Notes: a model not told the origin generated them from the sequence alone. 64,000 nucleotides of DNA from CBDDKS01 sp965230335 (GCA_965230335.1 CBDDKS010000006.1:124001-188000), one strand, 5' to 3'. Shown: positions 26,573 through 35,438, counted from the first letter of the stretch. Made by a program: numbers and translations.

Positions 26573-27490
26573 TTATAACTTTGCTTTGCGGGATAAACCA
26601 TAGATATAGGCTGTTAAAAAGCGTATTTCATCTTCACTTAAAATATCTTTATGAGCAGGCATTTCTCCGGTAATACCCTTTTTAATCGTTAACTCAATAT
26701 CATCCAAACCGGAAGCATGCAACCAGATATCATCACTTAAATTAGGTGCACCCAAGGTCTGGTTACCCTTGGCTTCAGCACCATGACAGACACTGCAATA
26801 TTGTTGAAACAATGTTTTTCCAGTTTCAATATGTTCTTTATTTGGTGTATGACTGTTCTGCTTGGCTTGACTTAAACTTTTTACATAAACAGCTAACTGA
26901 TAAACCGCTTTATCGCCACCAACAGCCGCTTCCATCGGTGGCATCACACCTGCACGTCCATGAACAATACTGTGTTGAATCTGTTCGATGCTTCCGCCAT
27001 ATAGCCAATCATCATCAACTAAATTGGGAAAACCAACGGCCCCTCGAGCATCTGAACCATGACATGTTGAACAATGGTTCGCAAATAAACGTTCTGCAAT
27101 AGACATTGCATTGCTATCCTGACTCAAATCGTCAATGGAATGTTGCTGGTATTTCACAAAAACCTGACTGGTATCCGCCTGCACCTGTTTTAATTCTGTT
27201 TGATACTCCTTATCTTGAGTCCAATTTAATACGCCGGCAAAATTTCCCATACCCGGATACAATATTAAATACACAATGCTAAAGACAACGGTAATTAAAA
27301 ACAAATACAACCACCATTTGGGTAATGGCATATTTAATTCCTGCAGACCGTCCCATTCATGCCCGGTTGTTTCTACCGGTTTATCATCTTCGGGTCGTTT
27401 TCTGGCAGTGACCATCAACAACCAGACAATACCAACGATGTTGCCTGCAACAAGCAGAATAACAAACCAACTCCAGGCACTACTCATCAT
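26573..27490 (-). CDS. ccoP: cbb3 oxidase diheme cytochrome c subunit CcoP
   Basis: A 305-residue subunit III of cbb3 cytochrome c oxidase. N-terminal transmembrane helices are followed by two cytochrome c domains with CSTCH and CSVCH heme attachment motifs. The distal Met ligands lie in GVMPPM and GEMPAH contexts. It passes electrons from soluble cytochromes to CcoO/CcoN. I use ATG 27490 (protein MMSSAWSWF), because GGGGAG is 7 nt upstream and CcoP proteins usually begin MSSxWSW. An upstream ATG at 27505 lacks this spacing. The start overlaps the end of ccoQ. Confidence 0.95.
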   Translation of the reverse strand: MMSSAWSWFVILLVAGNIVGIVWLLMVTARKRPEDDKPVETTGHEWDGLQELNMPLPKWWLYLFLITVVFSIVYLILYPGMGNFAGVLNWTQDKEYQTELKQVQADTSQVFVKYQQHSIDDLSQDSNAMSIAERLFANHCSTCHGSDARGAVGFPNLVDDDWLYGGSIEQIQHSIVHGRAGVMPPMEAAVGGDKAVYQLAVYVKSLSQAKQNSHTPNKEHIETGKTLFQQYCSVCHGAEAKGNQTLGAPNLSDDIWLHASGLDDIELTIKKGITGEMPAHKDILSEDEIRFLTAYIYGLSRKAKL

Positions 27491-27647
27491 TATCATTCTC
27501 CCCATGGTTATTTTGATCTTCTAAAGGCAAAGCCGCCATTTTAGAAAAAGTGTCTTTTCGTTTAGGATGCCAGGCCCAAAAGAAAATGCCCAGGAACAAG
27601 ATAATTAAGAGTAACGTCAGTAAACCATTGACAATATCCCAGTTCAT
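27480..27647 (-). CDS. ccoQ: cbb3 oxidase small subunit CcoQ
   Basis: A 55-residue gene. Protein MNWDIVNGLLTLLLIILFLG, then IFFWAWHPKRKDTFSKMAALPLED: one transmembrane helix followed by the CcoQ signature WAWxPKRKxxFxxAAxLPLED. CcoQ stabilises the CcoNOP complex. GAGG is 7 nt upstream of the ATG, which overlaps the ccoO stop as ATGA, and its 3' end overlaps the ccoP start, so ccoO, ccoQ and ccoP are translationally coupled. Confidence 0.96.
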   Translation of the reverse strand: MNWDIVNGLLTLLLIILFLGIFFWAWHPKRKDTFSKMAALPLEDQNNHGENDNDE

Positions 27648-28294
27648 GGTGATACCTCTTCATTGGGCAGTCTATTTTGAATTTCCTGTAATTCGGCTCT
27701 ATTCCAGGTACCCAGCACTTGTAAATAAGCAATGATGGCCTCCATTTCTGTTTTATCTTTCACTGCTTCAGGAGCACCCTCTATTTGCTCTTCTGTGTAA
27801 GGATGACCCAAGAGCTTTAATACCTTCAATTTGTTTTGTATTAAATCTCCATCGATATAATTTTTTTCTAACCATGGAAATCCTGGCATATTAGATTCGG
27901 GCACCAAATCCTGTGGGCGAATTAAATGTACTCTATGCCACTCATCCGTATAGCGTCCCCCAACTCTGGCAAGGTCGGGTCCCGTTCTTTTTGAACCCCA
28001 TTGAAAAGGTCTATCGTACACTGATTCACCCGCAACGGAATAAGGTCCATAGCGTTTGGTTTCAGAAACAAAGGGACGAACCATTTGTGAATGGCAGTTA
28101 TAACAACCTTCACGAATATAAATATCGCGACCAGCTAACTGTAATGGCGTATAAGGTTCTAACCCTTCAACCGGTTGAGTGGTTTGTGCCTGAAACATTA
28201 AAGGAATAATTTCAGCCAAACCTGCAACACTAATCACCAGTGCTGTAATAATACCCATCAAACCGATATTTTTTTCAATCACTTCATGCTTCAT
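27644..28294 (-). CDS. ccoO: cbb3 oxidase monoheme cytochrome c subunit CcoO
   Basis: A 216-residue subunit II of cbb3 oxidase. One N-terminal transmembrane helix, then the heme c site CYNCH (Cys64, Cys67, His68) in YIREGCYNCHSQMVRPF, and the distal Met region ESNMPGFPWL. It accepts electrons from CcoP and transfers them to CcoN. It overlaps ccoN upstream by 4 nt (ATGA) and ccoQ downstream. Confidence 0.97.
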   Translation of the reverse strand: MKHEVIEKNIGLMGIITALVISVAGLAEIIPLMFQAQTTQPVEGLEPYTPLQLAGRDIYIREGCYNCHSQMVRPFVSETKRYGPYSVAGESVYDRPFQWGSKRTGPDLARVGGRYTDEWHRVHLIRPQDLVPESNMPGFPWLEKNYIDGDLIQNKLKVLKLLGHPYTEEQIEGAPEAVKDKTEMEAIIAYLQVLGTWNRAELQEIQNRLPNEEVSP

Positions 28295-29715
28295 AGTGAA
28301 CCTCCTGAAACACTGGCCATGGGTATGGATTCTTTCTTTTCAGGGAACAGAGTCCGCCAGACATTAAATGCCATAATAAACATGCCCGCCAAGAACAATA
28401 ACCCTCCCAGCAAACGAACAACATAGTAAGGATACGTGGCTTTAATACTTTCAATAAAGGTGTAAGTCAAAGTACCGTCATCACTCATAGCGCCCCACAT
28501 TAATCCTTGCATCACGCCAGCAATCCACATAGAGGCAATATACAAAACGATACCAATGGTGGAAACCCAGAAATGTACATTAATTAACCCTGTACTATAC
28601 ATTTCCTCTTTATTAAATAGTTTTGGAATGAGTGCATATAAAGAACCTATGGTCATCAAAGCAACCCAACCCAAAGCACCTGAATGTACATGACCAATTG
28701 TCCAATCCGTATAGTGTGACAAAGCATTCACCGTTTTAATGGACATCATGGGGCCTTCAAAAGTCGACATACCGTAAAAAGACAAAGCCACTATCATAAA
28801 CTTTAAGATCGGATCAGAACGTAACTTATCCCAGGCTCCTGATAAAGTCATCATACCATTGATCATCCCACCCCATGAGGGAGCTAATAAAATCAATGAA
28901 AACACCATACCTAATGACTGTGCCCAATCCGGTAATGCCGTGTAATGCAAGTGATGAGGTCCGGCCCACATATAAATAGAGACCAGTGCCCAAAAGTGAA
29001 TCACTGAAAGTCGGTAAGAGTAAACCGGGCGATTCGCCTGCTTGGGAACAAAATAATACATCATGCCTAAAAATGCTGCCGTCAGAAAAAAACCAACCGC
29101 ATTATGACCATACCACCACTGTGTCATGGCATCGACTGCACCGGAATAAATTGGATAAGATTCTGTTAAGCTGACAGGAATAGCCAGGTTATTGACAATA
29201 TGCAAAACAGCAACGGTAATAATAAACGCCGCATAAAACCAATTCGCTACATAGATATGTCGAATACGACGTTTAACTATGGTGCCAAAAAATACAACAC
29301 CATAAGCCACCCAAACCAAAGTAATCAAGATATCAATCGGCCAAATCAATTCAGCATATTCTTTAGCCTGTGTTAAACCCAATGGCAAAGTAATGGCTGC
29401 CAGTACAATCACCAGTTGCCAACCCCAAAATGTAAAACTGGCCAAACCCGGTGCAAACAAAGTCGTTTGACAGGTACGCTGCACAATGTAGTAGGAAGTT
29501 GCAAATAAAGCATTCCCTCCAAAAGCAAAAATAACCGCATTAGTATGTAGTGGACGTAAGCGGCCATAACTCAACCAGGGAATATCAAAATTAAGCACCG
29601 GCCAGGCTAACTGTGCTGCAATCAAAACGCCCACCGCCATTCCGACAATACCCCAAATAACCGTCATAATCGTAAATTGACGCACAGCTGTATCATTATA
29701 ATGAATAGTATTCAT
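28291..29715 (-). CDS. ccoN: cbb3 oxidase catalytic subunit CcoN
   Basis: A 474-residue heme-copper oxidase subunit I of the C (cbb3) family. It reduces oxygen to water with high affinity and pumps protons. His57 in RPLHTNAVIFAFGGNALF is a low-spin heme ligand. The CuB region WWYGHNAVGFFLTAAFLGMM and MWAGPHHLHYTALPDW, and the heme-ligand region HWTIGHVHSGALGW-type motif (DWTIGHVHSGALGW), are intact. Twelve transmembrane helices are expected. It is the first oxidase gene after the FNR-controlled promoter, 58 nt downstream of a DUF6868 gene. Confidence 0.97.
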   Translation of the reverse strand: MNTIHYNDTAVRQFTIMTVIWGIVGMAVGVLIAAQLAWPVLNFDIPWLSYGRLRPLHTNAVIFAFGGNALFATSYYIVQRTCQTTLFAPGLASFTFWGWQLVIVLAAITLPLGLTQAKEYAELIWPIDILITLVWVAYGVVFFGTIVKRRIRHIYVANWFYAAFIITVAVLHIVNNLAIPVSLTESYPIYSGAVDAMTQWWYGHNAVGFFLTAAFLGMMYYFVPKQANRPVYSYRLSVIHFWALVSIYMWAGPHHLHYTALPDWAQSLGMVFSLILLAPSWGGMINGMMTLSGAWDKLRSDPILKFMIVALSFYGMSTFEGPMMSIKTVNALSHYTDWTIGHVHSGALGWVALMTIGSLYALIPKLFNKEEMYSTGLINVHFWVSTIGIVLYIASMWIAGVMQGLMWGAMSDDGTLTYTFIESIKATYPYYVVRLLGGLLFLAGMFIMAFNVWRTLFPEKKESIPMASVSGGSL

Positions 29716-29773
29716 CTATATTTTCGACTCACTAGTATTAAAAAACAAAACGAAAGGTCATCTCTGATTTTTT

Positions 29774-30022
29774 TCAAGAGATAAGTTTGAAGGCAAAATA
29801 GGGCACTACATTAAAGACAAGAATCATGATCTTGTATTTTCCAAGAATTTGAAAATAGGTTATCTTCACATCAATGGAATCCAAACCAAATAACTGTGTA
29901 TGAAGTTTTGTAACGACTTGGCTCAAAAAGCAAATCATTAAGGTTGAAAATAACAATACACCAACATTGATGATTGACATCCAACCAAAAAATGCGGTTA
30001 AACTTTCAAGTGATATAGTCAT
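29774..30022 (-). CDS. DUF6868 small membrane protein
   Basis: An 82-residue protein with two hydrophobic helices: MTISLESLTAFFGWMSIINV at the start and LGKYKIMILVFNVVPYFAF at the end. This order (AFFGW..N, then LYKI.I..FN..PY.A) matches the DUF6868 family of small membrane proteins. ATG 30022 is favoured over ATG 30028, because GAG is then 6 nt upstream. It is the first gene after the FNR box at 30077-30090, so it is co-transcribed with ccoN. Role unknown; the position suggests involvement with the oxidase. Confidence 0.7.
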   Translation of the reverse strand: MTISLESLTAFFGWMSIINVGVLLFSTLMICFLSQVVTKLHTQLFGLDSIDVKITYFQILGKYKIMILVFNVVPYFAFKLIS

Positions 30023-30076
30023 AGGCATCTCAACTTTTATGTATTGCTATTATGGTACAAAAAGTCTGTTATAAAC

Positions 30077-30090
30077 TTGATTGAGATCAA
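30077..30090 (-). promoter_or_regulatory. FNR box in front of the cbb3 cluster
   Basis: TTGATTGAGATCAA is a perfect TTGAT-N4-ATCAA site. On the minus strand a CATAAT (-10) lies at 30049-30054, predicting a start near 30042 and placing the box centre at -41.5, the class II activation position. Confidence 0.85.
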
Positions 30091-30239
30091 CTCATAAAAG
30101 ATTTCATTTCATAACACTATAATTCGTATGGATATTTCTGCTAGCATGCTCTTCTATGCTTATGCTCTCTGAAGCCATGATTTCATTCTGGCATTCACTG
30201 TGAAAAACACCATACACTAAAACTCTAGGGAACAAAATC

Positions 30240-30253
30240 TTGATCTCAATCAA
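30240..30253 (+). promoter_or_regulatory. FNR box in front of hemN
   Basis: TTGATCTCAATCAA is a second perfect TTGAT-N4-ATCAA site. A class II arrangement would put the transcript start near 30288, about 29 nt before the hemN ATG. The -10 candidate TAGCTT (30276-30281) is weak, which fits activator dependence. Confidence 0.8.
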
Positions 30254-30316
30254 TATACGAAAGTGGAAACAGTGCTAGCTTGGTAAGCTCTGATATATAC
30301 CCTGTTTTTCCATTCA

Positions 30317-31714
30317 ATGAATCAAACTATCCATTCCAGATTACTCAAAAAATATGATGTTAATGGCCCTCGTTATACATCGTATCCAACGGCTCTACAA
30401 TTTAATGAACACTTTACCTCAAAAGAGTATCACTGGCATATACAACAAAGTAATCAGGACCTGATTCCCAAGCCTTTATCACTGTATCTGCACATCCCTT
30501 TTTGTCGTTCACTCTGCTACTACTGTGGATGTCATAAAATCATTACACACAACAAAAATAAGGTGAATGCTTATCTGGAAAGTCTTCATTACGAAATTGA
30601 GTTACAGGCAAAACATTTTGATAAAGACAGAAAGGTCAAACAAATCCATTTTGGAGGCGGCACACCTACTTATTTAACACACAAAGAACTACAACATATT
30701 CTGGAAACCATCGCGCAAAATTTTAATTTGGGTTTATCTAATACCGAAATGGGTATAGAAATCGACCCTCGTACCATTACATCAGACACGATAAAATATT
30801 TTTCTGACATAGGTTTTAACCGGGTCAGTTTTGGTATTCAGGATTTTGATACAGAAGTCCAAAGTGCCATTAACCGTATTCAGGATCAACAACATACATT
30901 AGCATTGATACAAGCCGCAAAAAAAGAACAAGTTCATTCTATATCTATTGATCTTATTTATGGTTTACCCAAACAAACCTTAACCAGCTTTACCAAGACC
31001 TTATCCATTACACTGGACGCCCGACCTGATCGTATTGCTTTGTATAATTATGCGCACATGCCACAACGCATATCATCTCAAAAGTTAATTGACGAAACAT
31101 GGTTACCATCTCCAGATGAAAAATTAAAACTACTCACACTGGCTATCGACACATTAATGGATGCCGGTTATCAGTACATTGGCATGGATCATTTTGCTCT
31201 ACCTGATGACCCTTTAAACCAACACTTAAAAGACAGTACGTTACAACGTAACTTTCAAGGTTATTCAACCCATGGGGATTGCGATATTGTCGGCTTTGGC
31301 ATCAGTGCTATCAGTAAAATTGGTAACGCATACAGTCAAAATCACAAAAATGTTTCTGATTATCTTAAAAAAATACAAAGCAATGAACTTGCCGTTCAAC
31401 GCGGGTATGTACTCAATCAGGATGACAGGATTCGAGCACACGCTATTCAGCAAATTATGTGCCAGTACTCTATCGACTTTAGCCAATTTAGACAATTTCA
31501 GCATATTGATTTTACAGAATATTTTAAAAAAGAGTTAGAGCGACTAAAGCAATTGGAAGCTGACGGATTGCTGAAACTCACGACTTACAGTATGGAAATC
31601 ACACCTTTAGGGCGTTTATTCTTAAGAAATATTGCCATGATTTTTGATGCTCATATGTCCCATAAAACCTTGAAAGAGAGTAAAACTCAAACCCTATTCT
31701 CTAAAGTGCTGTAA
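30317..31714 (+). CDS. hemN: Oxygen-independent coproporphyrinogen III dehydrogenase
   Basis: A 465-residue radical SAM enzyme converting coproporphyrinogen III to protoporphyrinogen IX without oxygen in heme synthesis. The cluster motif Cys63-x3-Cys67-x2-Cys70 is present in PFCRSLCYYCGC, with the extra Cys72. GGGTPT follows in IHFGGGTPTYL, and the C-terminal HemN domain is full length (E. coli 457). The cytoplasmic enzyme supplies heme under low oxygen, matching its FNR box and the neighbouring cbb3 oxidase, which needs several hemes. Its last 11 codons and the following DNA are duplicated downstream. Confidence 0.96.
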   Translation: MNQTIHSRLLKKYDVNGPRYTSYPTALQFNEHFTSKEYHWHIQQSNQDLIPKPLSLYLHIPFCRSLCYYCGCHKIITHNKNKVNAYLESLHYEIELQAKHFDKDRKVKQIHFGGGTPTYLTHKELQHILETIAQNFNLGLSNTEMGIEIDPRTITSDTIKYFSDIGFNRVSFGIQDFDTEVQSAINRIQDQQHTLALIQAAKKEQVHSISIDLIYGLPKQTLTSFTKTLSITLDARPDRIALYNYAHMPQRISSQKLIDETWLPSPDEKLKLLTLAIDTLMDAGYQYIGMDHFALPDDPLNQHLKDSTLQRNFQGYSTHGDCDIVGFGISAISKIGNAYSQNHKNVSDYLKKIQSNELAVQRGYVLNQDDRIRAHAIQQIMCQYSIDFSQFRQFQHIDFTEYFKKELERLKQLEADGLLKLTTYSMEITPLGRLFLRNIAMIFDAHMSHKTLKESKTQTLFSKVL

Positions 31715-31777
31715 AAATATTCTAAAAGGGGCTCTTTTATAAACCCTGTTCTCTAAAGTGTTGTAAAAATATTCTAA
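31689..31777. repeat. 37-bp direct repeat covering the hemN 3' end
   Basis: 31689-31725 and 31741-31777 match at 35 of 37 positions (AAACCCTRTTCTCTAAAGTG then YTGTAAAAATATTCTAA). The first copy contains the hemN stop codon. The units start 52 bp apart. Confidence 0.85.
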
Positions 31778-31781
31778 CTTG

Positions 31782-31857
31782 AGCTATTTTTTTGCCCAAC
31801 CGTGTTATCAATCGCAAATAGAATGACTATTATGCCTTGTTGGACAAAAAAATAGCT
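31782..31857. repeat. 19-bp inverted repeat (large hairpin)
   Basis: 31782-31800 (AGCTATTTTTTTGCCCAAC) pairs with 31839-31857 at 18 of 19 positions around a 38-nt loop that itself holds a short AATAG/CTATT dyad. It lies between hemN and fnr and may act as a terminator in either direction or be a remnant of a small mobile repeat. Confidence 0.7.
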
Positions 31858-31878
31858 ATAGCAGTTTAACTTATAAAA

Positions 31879-31893
31879 GATAAACAGCCCCTA
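31879..31893. repeat. Left arm of 15-bp inverted repeat flanking fnr
   Basis: GATAAACAGCCCCTA is the exact reverse complement of 32720-32734. Similarity continues outward for about 7 bp with a one-base gap. Confidence 0.75.
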
Positions 31894-31969
31894 ATAAAAC
31901 CATGTTAAACAGGTGTTATTTTTTATATACTAAGCAGATGCTTTATCTACTTTCCGGATACAGGTTATT

Positions 31970-32707
31970 ATGGCTACAAATCAAATTCTGACTAAAATTC
32001 CTGGCATCACTGCTAAAAAACCTATTTGTAGTCAATGTTCTCTCAATTCTCTCTGTTTGCCAACCGGACTCAACAAAGATGAATTACAGGAACTTGAAGG
32101 TTTGGTACAAAGTGCCCAGACAGTTAAGGAAAATGAAGCCTTGTTCAGACAAAATGACCCATTTGAAACCCTGTATGCCGTTCGCTCCGGTATTTTTAAA
32201 AGTACGATTATTAACAATGATGGTCATGAACATATTACCGCCTTTTATTTGCCCGGCGAACTCATCGGATTGGATGCTATTTATAAAAAACAATATCAAA
32301 GCAATACTTTTGCGTTAGATACAGCCAGTATTTGTATTTTACCTTATGAAGATCTGTCAAAATTATCCAGAAAAATTCCTGGTTTACAGCAGCAACTATT
32401 GCGTTTGTTAAGTAAAGAACTCAATGATGCCAATTCACAAATACTGACTTTTCATATTGAACAAAGATTAGCGGCTTTTATTTTTGATTTATCGACCCGA
32501 TATCATGAGCGTGGTTATTCCCGTACACATCTTAACCTGGCCATGTCACGACAGGATATCGCCAATCATTTAAATATGGCGCCAGAAACAATCAGTCGGT
32601 TATTTAAACGTATGCAAAACGATGGCTTACTCAAATTAAACCGACGGGAATTAATTGTAGAGGATATGGACAAATTAAAAGAGCTGGCTGGTTGTAAACC
32701 GATATAA
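31970..32707 (+). CDS. fnr: FNR oxygen-sensing transcription regulator
   Basis: A 245-residue Crp/Fnr-family regulator. The oxygen-labile 4Fe-4S ligands are Cys20, Cys23, Cys29 and Cys122, the same numbering as E. coli FNR (CSQCSLNSLC near the start). The recognition helix region MSRQDIANHLNMAPETISRL keeps the Glu-x2-Ser-Arg that reads TTGAT half-sites. Without oxygen it dimerises and activates genes for microaerobic growth. Perfect target boxes stand in front of the cbb3 cluster and hemN just upstream and before the FIST gene. No FNR box was seen in its own leader. AGG precedes the ATG. Confidence 0.97.
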   Translation: MATNQILTKIPGITAKKPICSQCSLNSLCLPTGLNKDELQELEGLVQSAQTVKENEALFRQNDPFETLYAVRSGIFKSTIINNDGHEHITAFYLPGELIGLDAIYKKQYQSNTFALDTASICILPYEDLSKLSRKIPGLQQQLLRLLSKELNDANSQILTFHIEQRLAAFIFDLSTRYHERGYSRTHLNLAMSRQDIANHLNMAPETISRLFKRMQNDGLLKLNRRELIVEDMDKLKELAGCKPI

Positions 32708-32719
32708 AAATAAATACCC

Positions 32720-32734
32720 TAGGGGCTGTTTATC
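32720..32734. repeat. Right arm of 15-bp inverted repeat flanking fnr
   Basis: TAGGGGCTGTTTATC, exact inverse of 31879-31893. It lies 12 nt after the fnr stop. With the left arm it brackets the whole fnr gene (about 840 bp between arms). Confidence 0.75.
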
Positions 32735-32756
32735 CTTTTATTTTTATCATTTTTTA

Positions 32757-32791
32757 TTTTGAATCGATGGTGATTAACCACCGATTCAAAA
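32757..32791. terminator. Hairpin between convergent fnr and haloperoxidase genes
   Basis: TTTTGAATCGATGG pairs with CCACCGATTCAAAA at 13 of 14 positions around a 7-nt loop. Its position between convergent genes suggests a bidirectional terminator, although the T-tracts are only part of the stem. Confidence 0.5.
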
Positions 32792-32818
32792 CATAGTACA
32801 TGTCACTTTAATGGATGA

Positions 32819-34933
32819 TTATTTTAGCCATCTTTTTCTGAAATGTGCGAAAGCACCCAATAACAATAAACCGAACAGCATCGCCGTTGAAATGAAGCCC
32901 GATGAACGAGAATCACCCAACTTATTGCTTGGTGCATTACCTGTAATAAATCTATCCGCCAGATTAAAGGCATCAATACCCACTTCCAAACCAATCAGTC
33001 GTCCAGGCACATCATCTACGGGTGGATGAATACCTCCCCAAATACGCGATAAACTTGTTTGATCAGATGCATCCCGATAGGTTGCCCATTGTAAAGTAAT
33101 ATCAACACTGGGCCCTCGTTCGAATACCAAAAAGTCATTTTGTGCTGCTGTAAACTCACCCATGCCACCAGGGAAGAATGCATCACCTGTTAATAAGGTT
33201 AATAATTCTGCAGCTGCACGTGAAAAAGTTGAGTGGCCTGAAACATAACCGGCAAACGGTGGTGTAACAAAGGTTGGACGCTGATAGGGCCACCAGTTTT
33301 CAGCTAAAATCCAGCCAACTCCAGCAACATCTGTAAAAGGATCAGAGATAAAATCTGGGCCACGCCATGCAAAAACTTTTATCTTACCGACATTTTCATT
33401 TTGTGTACCGGCAAGTGCATCACCTGCTCTGACACATTCGATAAACCCGGGTTCTAAAGTTAACCCATTAGGATCATAGGCACAGTCGGGATCATTTTGA
33501 TCAGAACTTTGACCTAACGCCTGTAAATGACGAATGGCTGAAACCGGGCGAATATAATCGTACCAACCTTTAATACTCCATGCTGACACTGCGGCATCAT
33601 GTAAAGCACCACCTAAAGCAAAATAAGCTTTCACATCCCATTCCAAATCATCAAGAATGTCACCCTGTCCTCGATAACGGGGAACAAAATCCGGATGATC
33701 AGTCACTAATTCATTTAATATGACATACCAATGTCCTGGTGGCGTTTCTGAGTCGGGTCCATCAGCCCAAAATTCAGCCAATACACGTGTGTAATCACCA
33801 CGAGGTACCATTTGTGGTGCATAAGGTAACCCTGTTGCTGGGTTCTCTGTATGACCAGACTCACTGACACCACCATCCAATCGATCATAAAAATTTCTTA
33901 AGCCAGCCAATGTCGTTGGTAAAGTGTCTGTATTACCAATACTTGCTGGAGAAATATCCCACATCACACCATCACTAGGATCTAAATGTGATGACCAGAG
34001 AGAAACAATTTCTGTATTCCAGACATATTCGGCAGGCATGGCTCCCGGGCCAGTTAACAATGCAGGATCACCGGGATCATGGTAAACCTGATATACATTA
34101 CCATCTCGGGTAAAGACACTTCTATCCTCTTCTGTTAATGCAAAAGGAACCACATTACCCCATTCAGGACTTAAGAAAATAACAGCACCATCAATTTCAT
34201 TACCGGATTGATCAATGGTTATACCTAAATCCAGCGATTGCCAGCGATTCGGGTTCAGTAAACCAGGGTTACCAGGCATACTTGGATCTAATGCGGTAGT
34301 ATTTACCGGCTCATAAAAAGTGTTGGTATAATCATTTTGCTCATTCGAACCATCCTGAAAACCAAAATTAATAATACAGCCAGCGACTTTGTTACCTAAT
34401 GCAGCGCCATCCCCAGCACGAATAACCGGTGTAATTACATTAGTATCAAAGCCCAAATCATTCATCAAAATATCAGCACGCGCTCTGATACCTGAGAAAC
34501 CCGGTGCATTTTGAAAACGATGTAAAATCAAACGATACATGGCATAGCTAATCCCTTCTTCAATAACACTATCGGTATCACTTAACCCTCTTAAATAGCT
34601 TTCATCATCTGATGACAGGGCACAACGGACATCACCTATTCTTCGATCCAAAAAGAAGGTGTCAGAAGTATCATCAAACAGCGCCCAGATATCATACATA
34701 GCCACTGAGGTATGAAACAAATTTCGTGCATGGACAGTCGGTCTTGCAAAATCCAGACGAATGGATTCTAAAAGTAAATCATTCCACTGTCGTGCAACAG
34801 AATGTGTTGCTTGACTGTACCCCTGTGAAGACCCCAATATACCCAATAAAACAAAACACCACTGAATACTCAGGCGTTTTAATGTTTTCTTTAAGGTATA
34901 AAAAGAAAATTGTGATTGATTGTTTAAATACAT
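32819..34933 (-). CDS. Vanadium-dependent haloperoxidase / PAP2-superfamily protein, exported
   Basis: A 704-residue exported protein. The hydrophobic segment WCFVLLGILGSSQGYSQ acts as signal or anchor. The C-terminal 250 residues carry the acid-phosphatase/vanadium haloperoxidase signature in order: Lys455...Arg462-Pro463 (KGWYDYIRP), Ser565-Gly566-His567 (YVSGHSTF) and Arg630...His636 (SRIWGGIHPP). These bind vanadate or phosphate. The first 400 residues match the long family of uncharacterised bacterial haloperoxidase-like proteins (ARPTVHARNLFHTSVAMYDI). The protein ends with a hydrophobic helix and RKRW, giving a possible membrane anchor or sorting tail. Whether it is a haloperoxidase or phosphatase cannot be told from sequence. 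Confidence 0.85.
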   Translation of the reverse strand: MYLNNQSQFSFYTLKKTLKRLSIQWCFVLLGILGSSQGYSQATHSVARQWNDLLLESIRLDFARPTVHARNLFHTSVAMYDIWALFDDTSDTFFLDRRIGDVRCALSSDDESYLRGLSDTDSVIEEGISYAMYRLILHRFQNAPGFSGIRARADILMNDLGFDTNVITPVIRAGDGAALGNKVAGCIINFGFQDGSNEQNDYTNTFYEPVNTTALDPSMPGNPGLLNPNRWQSLDLGITIDQSGNEIDGAVIFLSPEWGNVVPFALTEEDRSVFTRDGNVYQVYHDPGDPALLTGPGAMPAEYVWNTEIVSLWSSHLDPSDGVMWDISPASIGNTDTLPTTLAGLRNFYDRLDGGVSESGHTENPATGLPYAPQMVPRGDYTRVLAEFWADGPDSETPPGHWYVILNELVTDHPDFVPRYRGQGDILDDLEWDVKAYFALGGALHDAAVSAWSIKGWYDYIRPVSAIRHLQALGQSSDQNDPDCAYDPNGLTLEPGFIECVRAGDALAGTQNENVGKIKVFAWRGPDFISDPFTDVAGVGWILAENWWPYQRPTFVTPPFAGYVSGHSTFSRAAAELLTLLTGDAFFPGGMGEFTAAQNDFLVFERGPSVDITLQWATYRDASDQTSLSRIWGGIHPPVDDVPGRLIGLEVGIDAFNLADRFITGNAPSNKLGDSRSSGFISTAMLFGLLLLGAFAHFRKRWLK

Positions 34934-35438
34934 TACTTAACCTCTTGCCTCTTATTTTTTTAAGTATGGAATACGACTGATTATTGAAAGCGTTGAATAG
35001 TTATTTTTTTTAATATGAATGATCAACACATTCCAATTATCCGTTCACGATTATACATACAATCAATATGGATTAAAGCTTAAAATTGTTATTTTTTGTT
35101 CAGAACTCTGATCTCTATTCAGCCCCTTGATCTCTATCAAATCGTATAAAATGACATCAAAAAAAATCTATTGCCTATTATTTTAATAAGCTATGTCTCT
35201 ATTTTATATACTATTTTTGAATAGTAATGGAAGGATATCCTATATTATCTATACTCATATTAGATGGTATTTATCTGCCATTCTTCTCACCTTGACGACT
35301 GTTTTAAACATAACAAGCTTGAGAATGAAGAGTAAACAAACCTTTAATTGTATGCTTTGTATAAAGAATGTATACCCCCTTATCTATCTGCCTCTAGAAG
35401 GCAAAAGTTATAGAAGCGACAAGTAAAGAGGATCACAT
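34934..35438. other. Intergenic region with FNR box, upstream of FIST gene
   Basis: About 500 nt between divergent genes. It holds an FNR box at 35127-35140. A 77-codon ORF at 35193-35426 (plus) starts 18 nt after the predicted transcript start but has no Shine-Dalgarno and an unconvincing composition; I do not call it a gene. A long leader before the FIST gene is possible. Confidence 0.5.
35127..35140 (+). promoter_or_regulatory. FNR box upstream of FIST / GGDEF-EAL genes
   Basis: TTGATCTCTATCAA is a perfect TTGAT-N4-ATCAA site. It is about 300 nt before the FIST start codon and 190 nt before the divergent haloperoxidase start. The expected -10 positions are poor on both sides (AATCTA at 35165-35170 on plus), so which gene it controls is open. 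Confidence 0.6.

Noticed and set aside
31782..31857. Insertion sequence end between hemN and fnr
   Set aside because: The inverted arms lack a transposase, target-site duplication or known terminal motif. It is listed only as a repeat.
35193..35426. 77-codon ORF upstream of the FIST gene
   Set aside because: No Shine-Dalgarno, no recognisable motif, and an AT-rich spacer gives such ORFs by chance. It is kept only as a remark on the FNR-box region.
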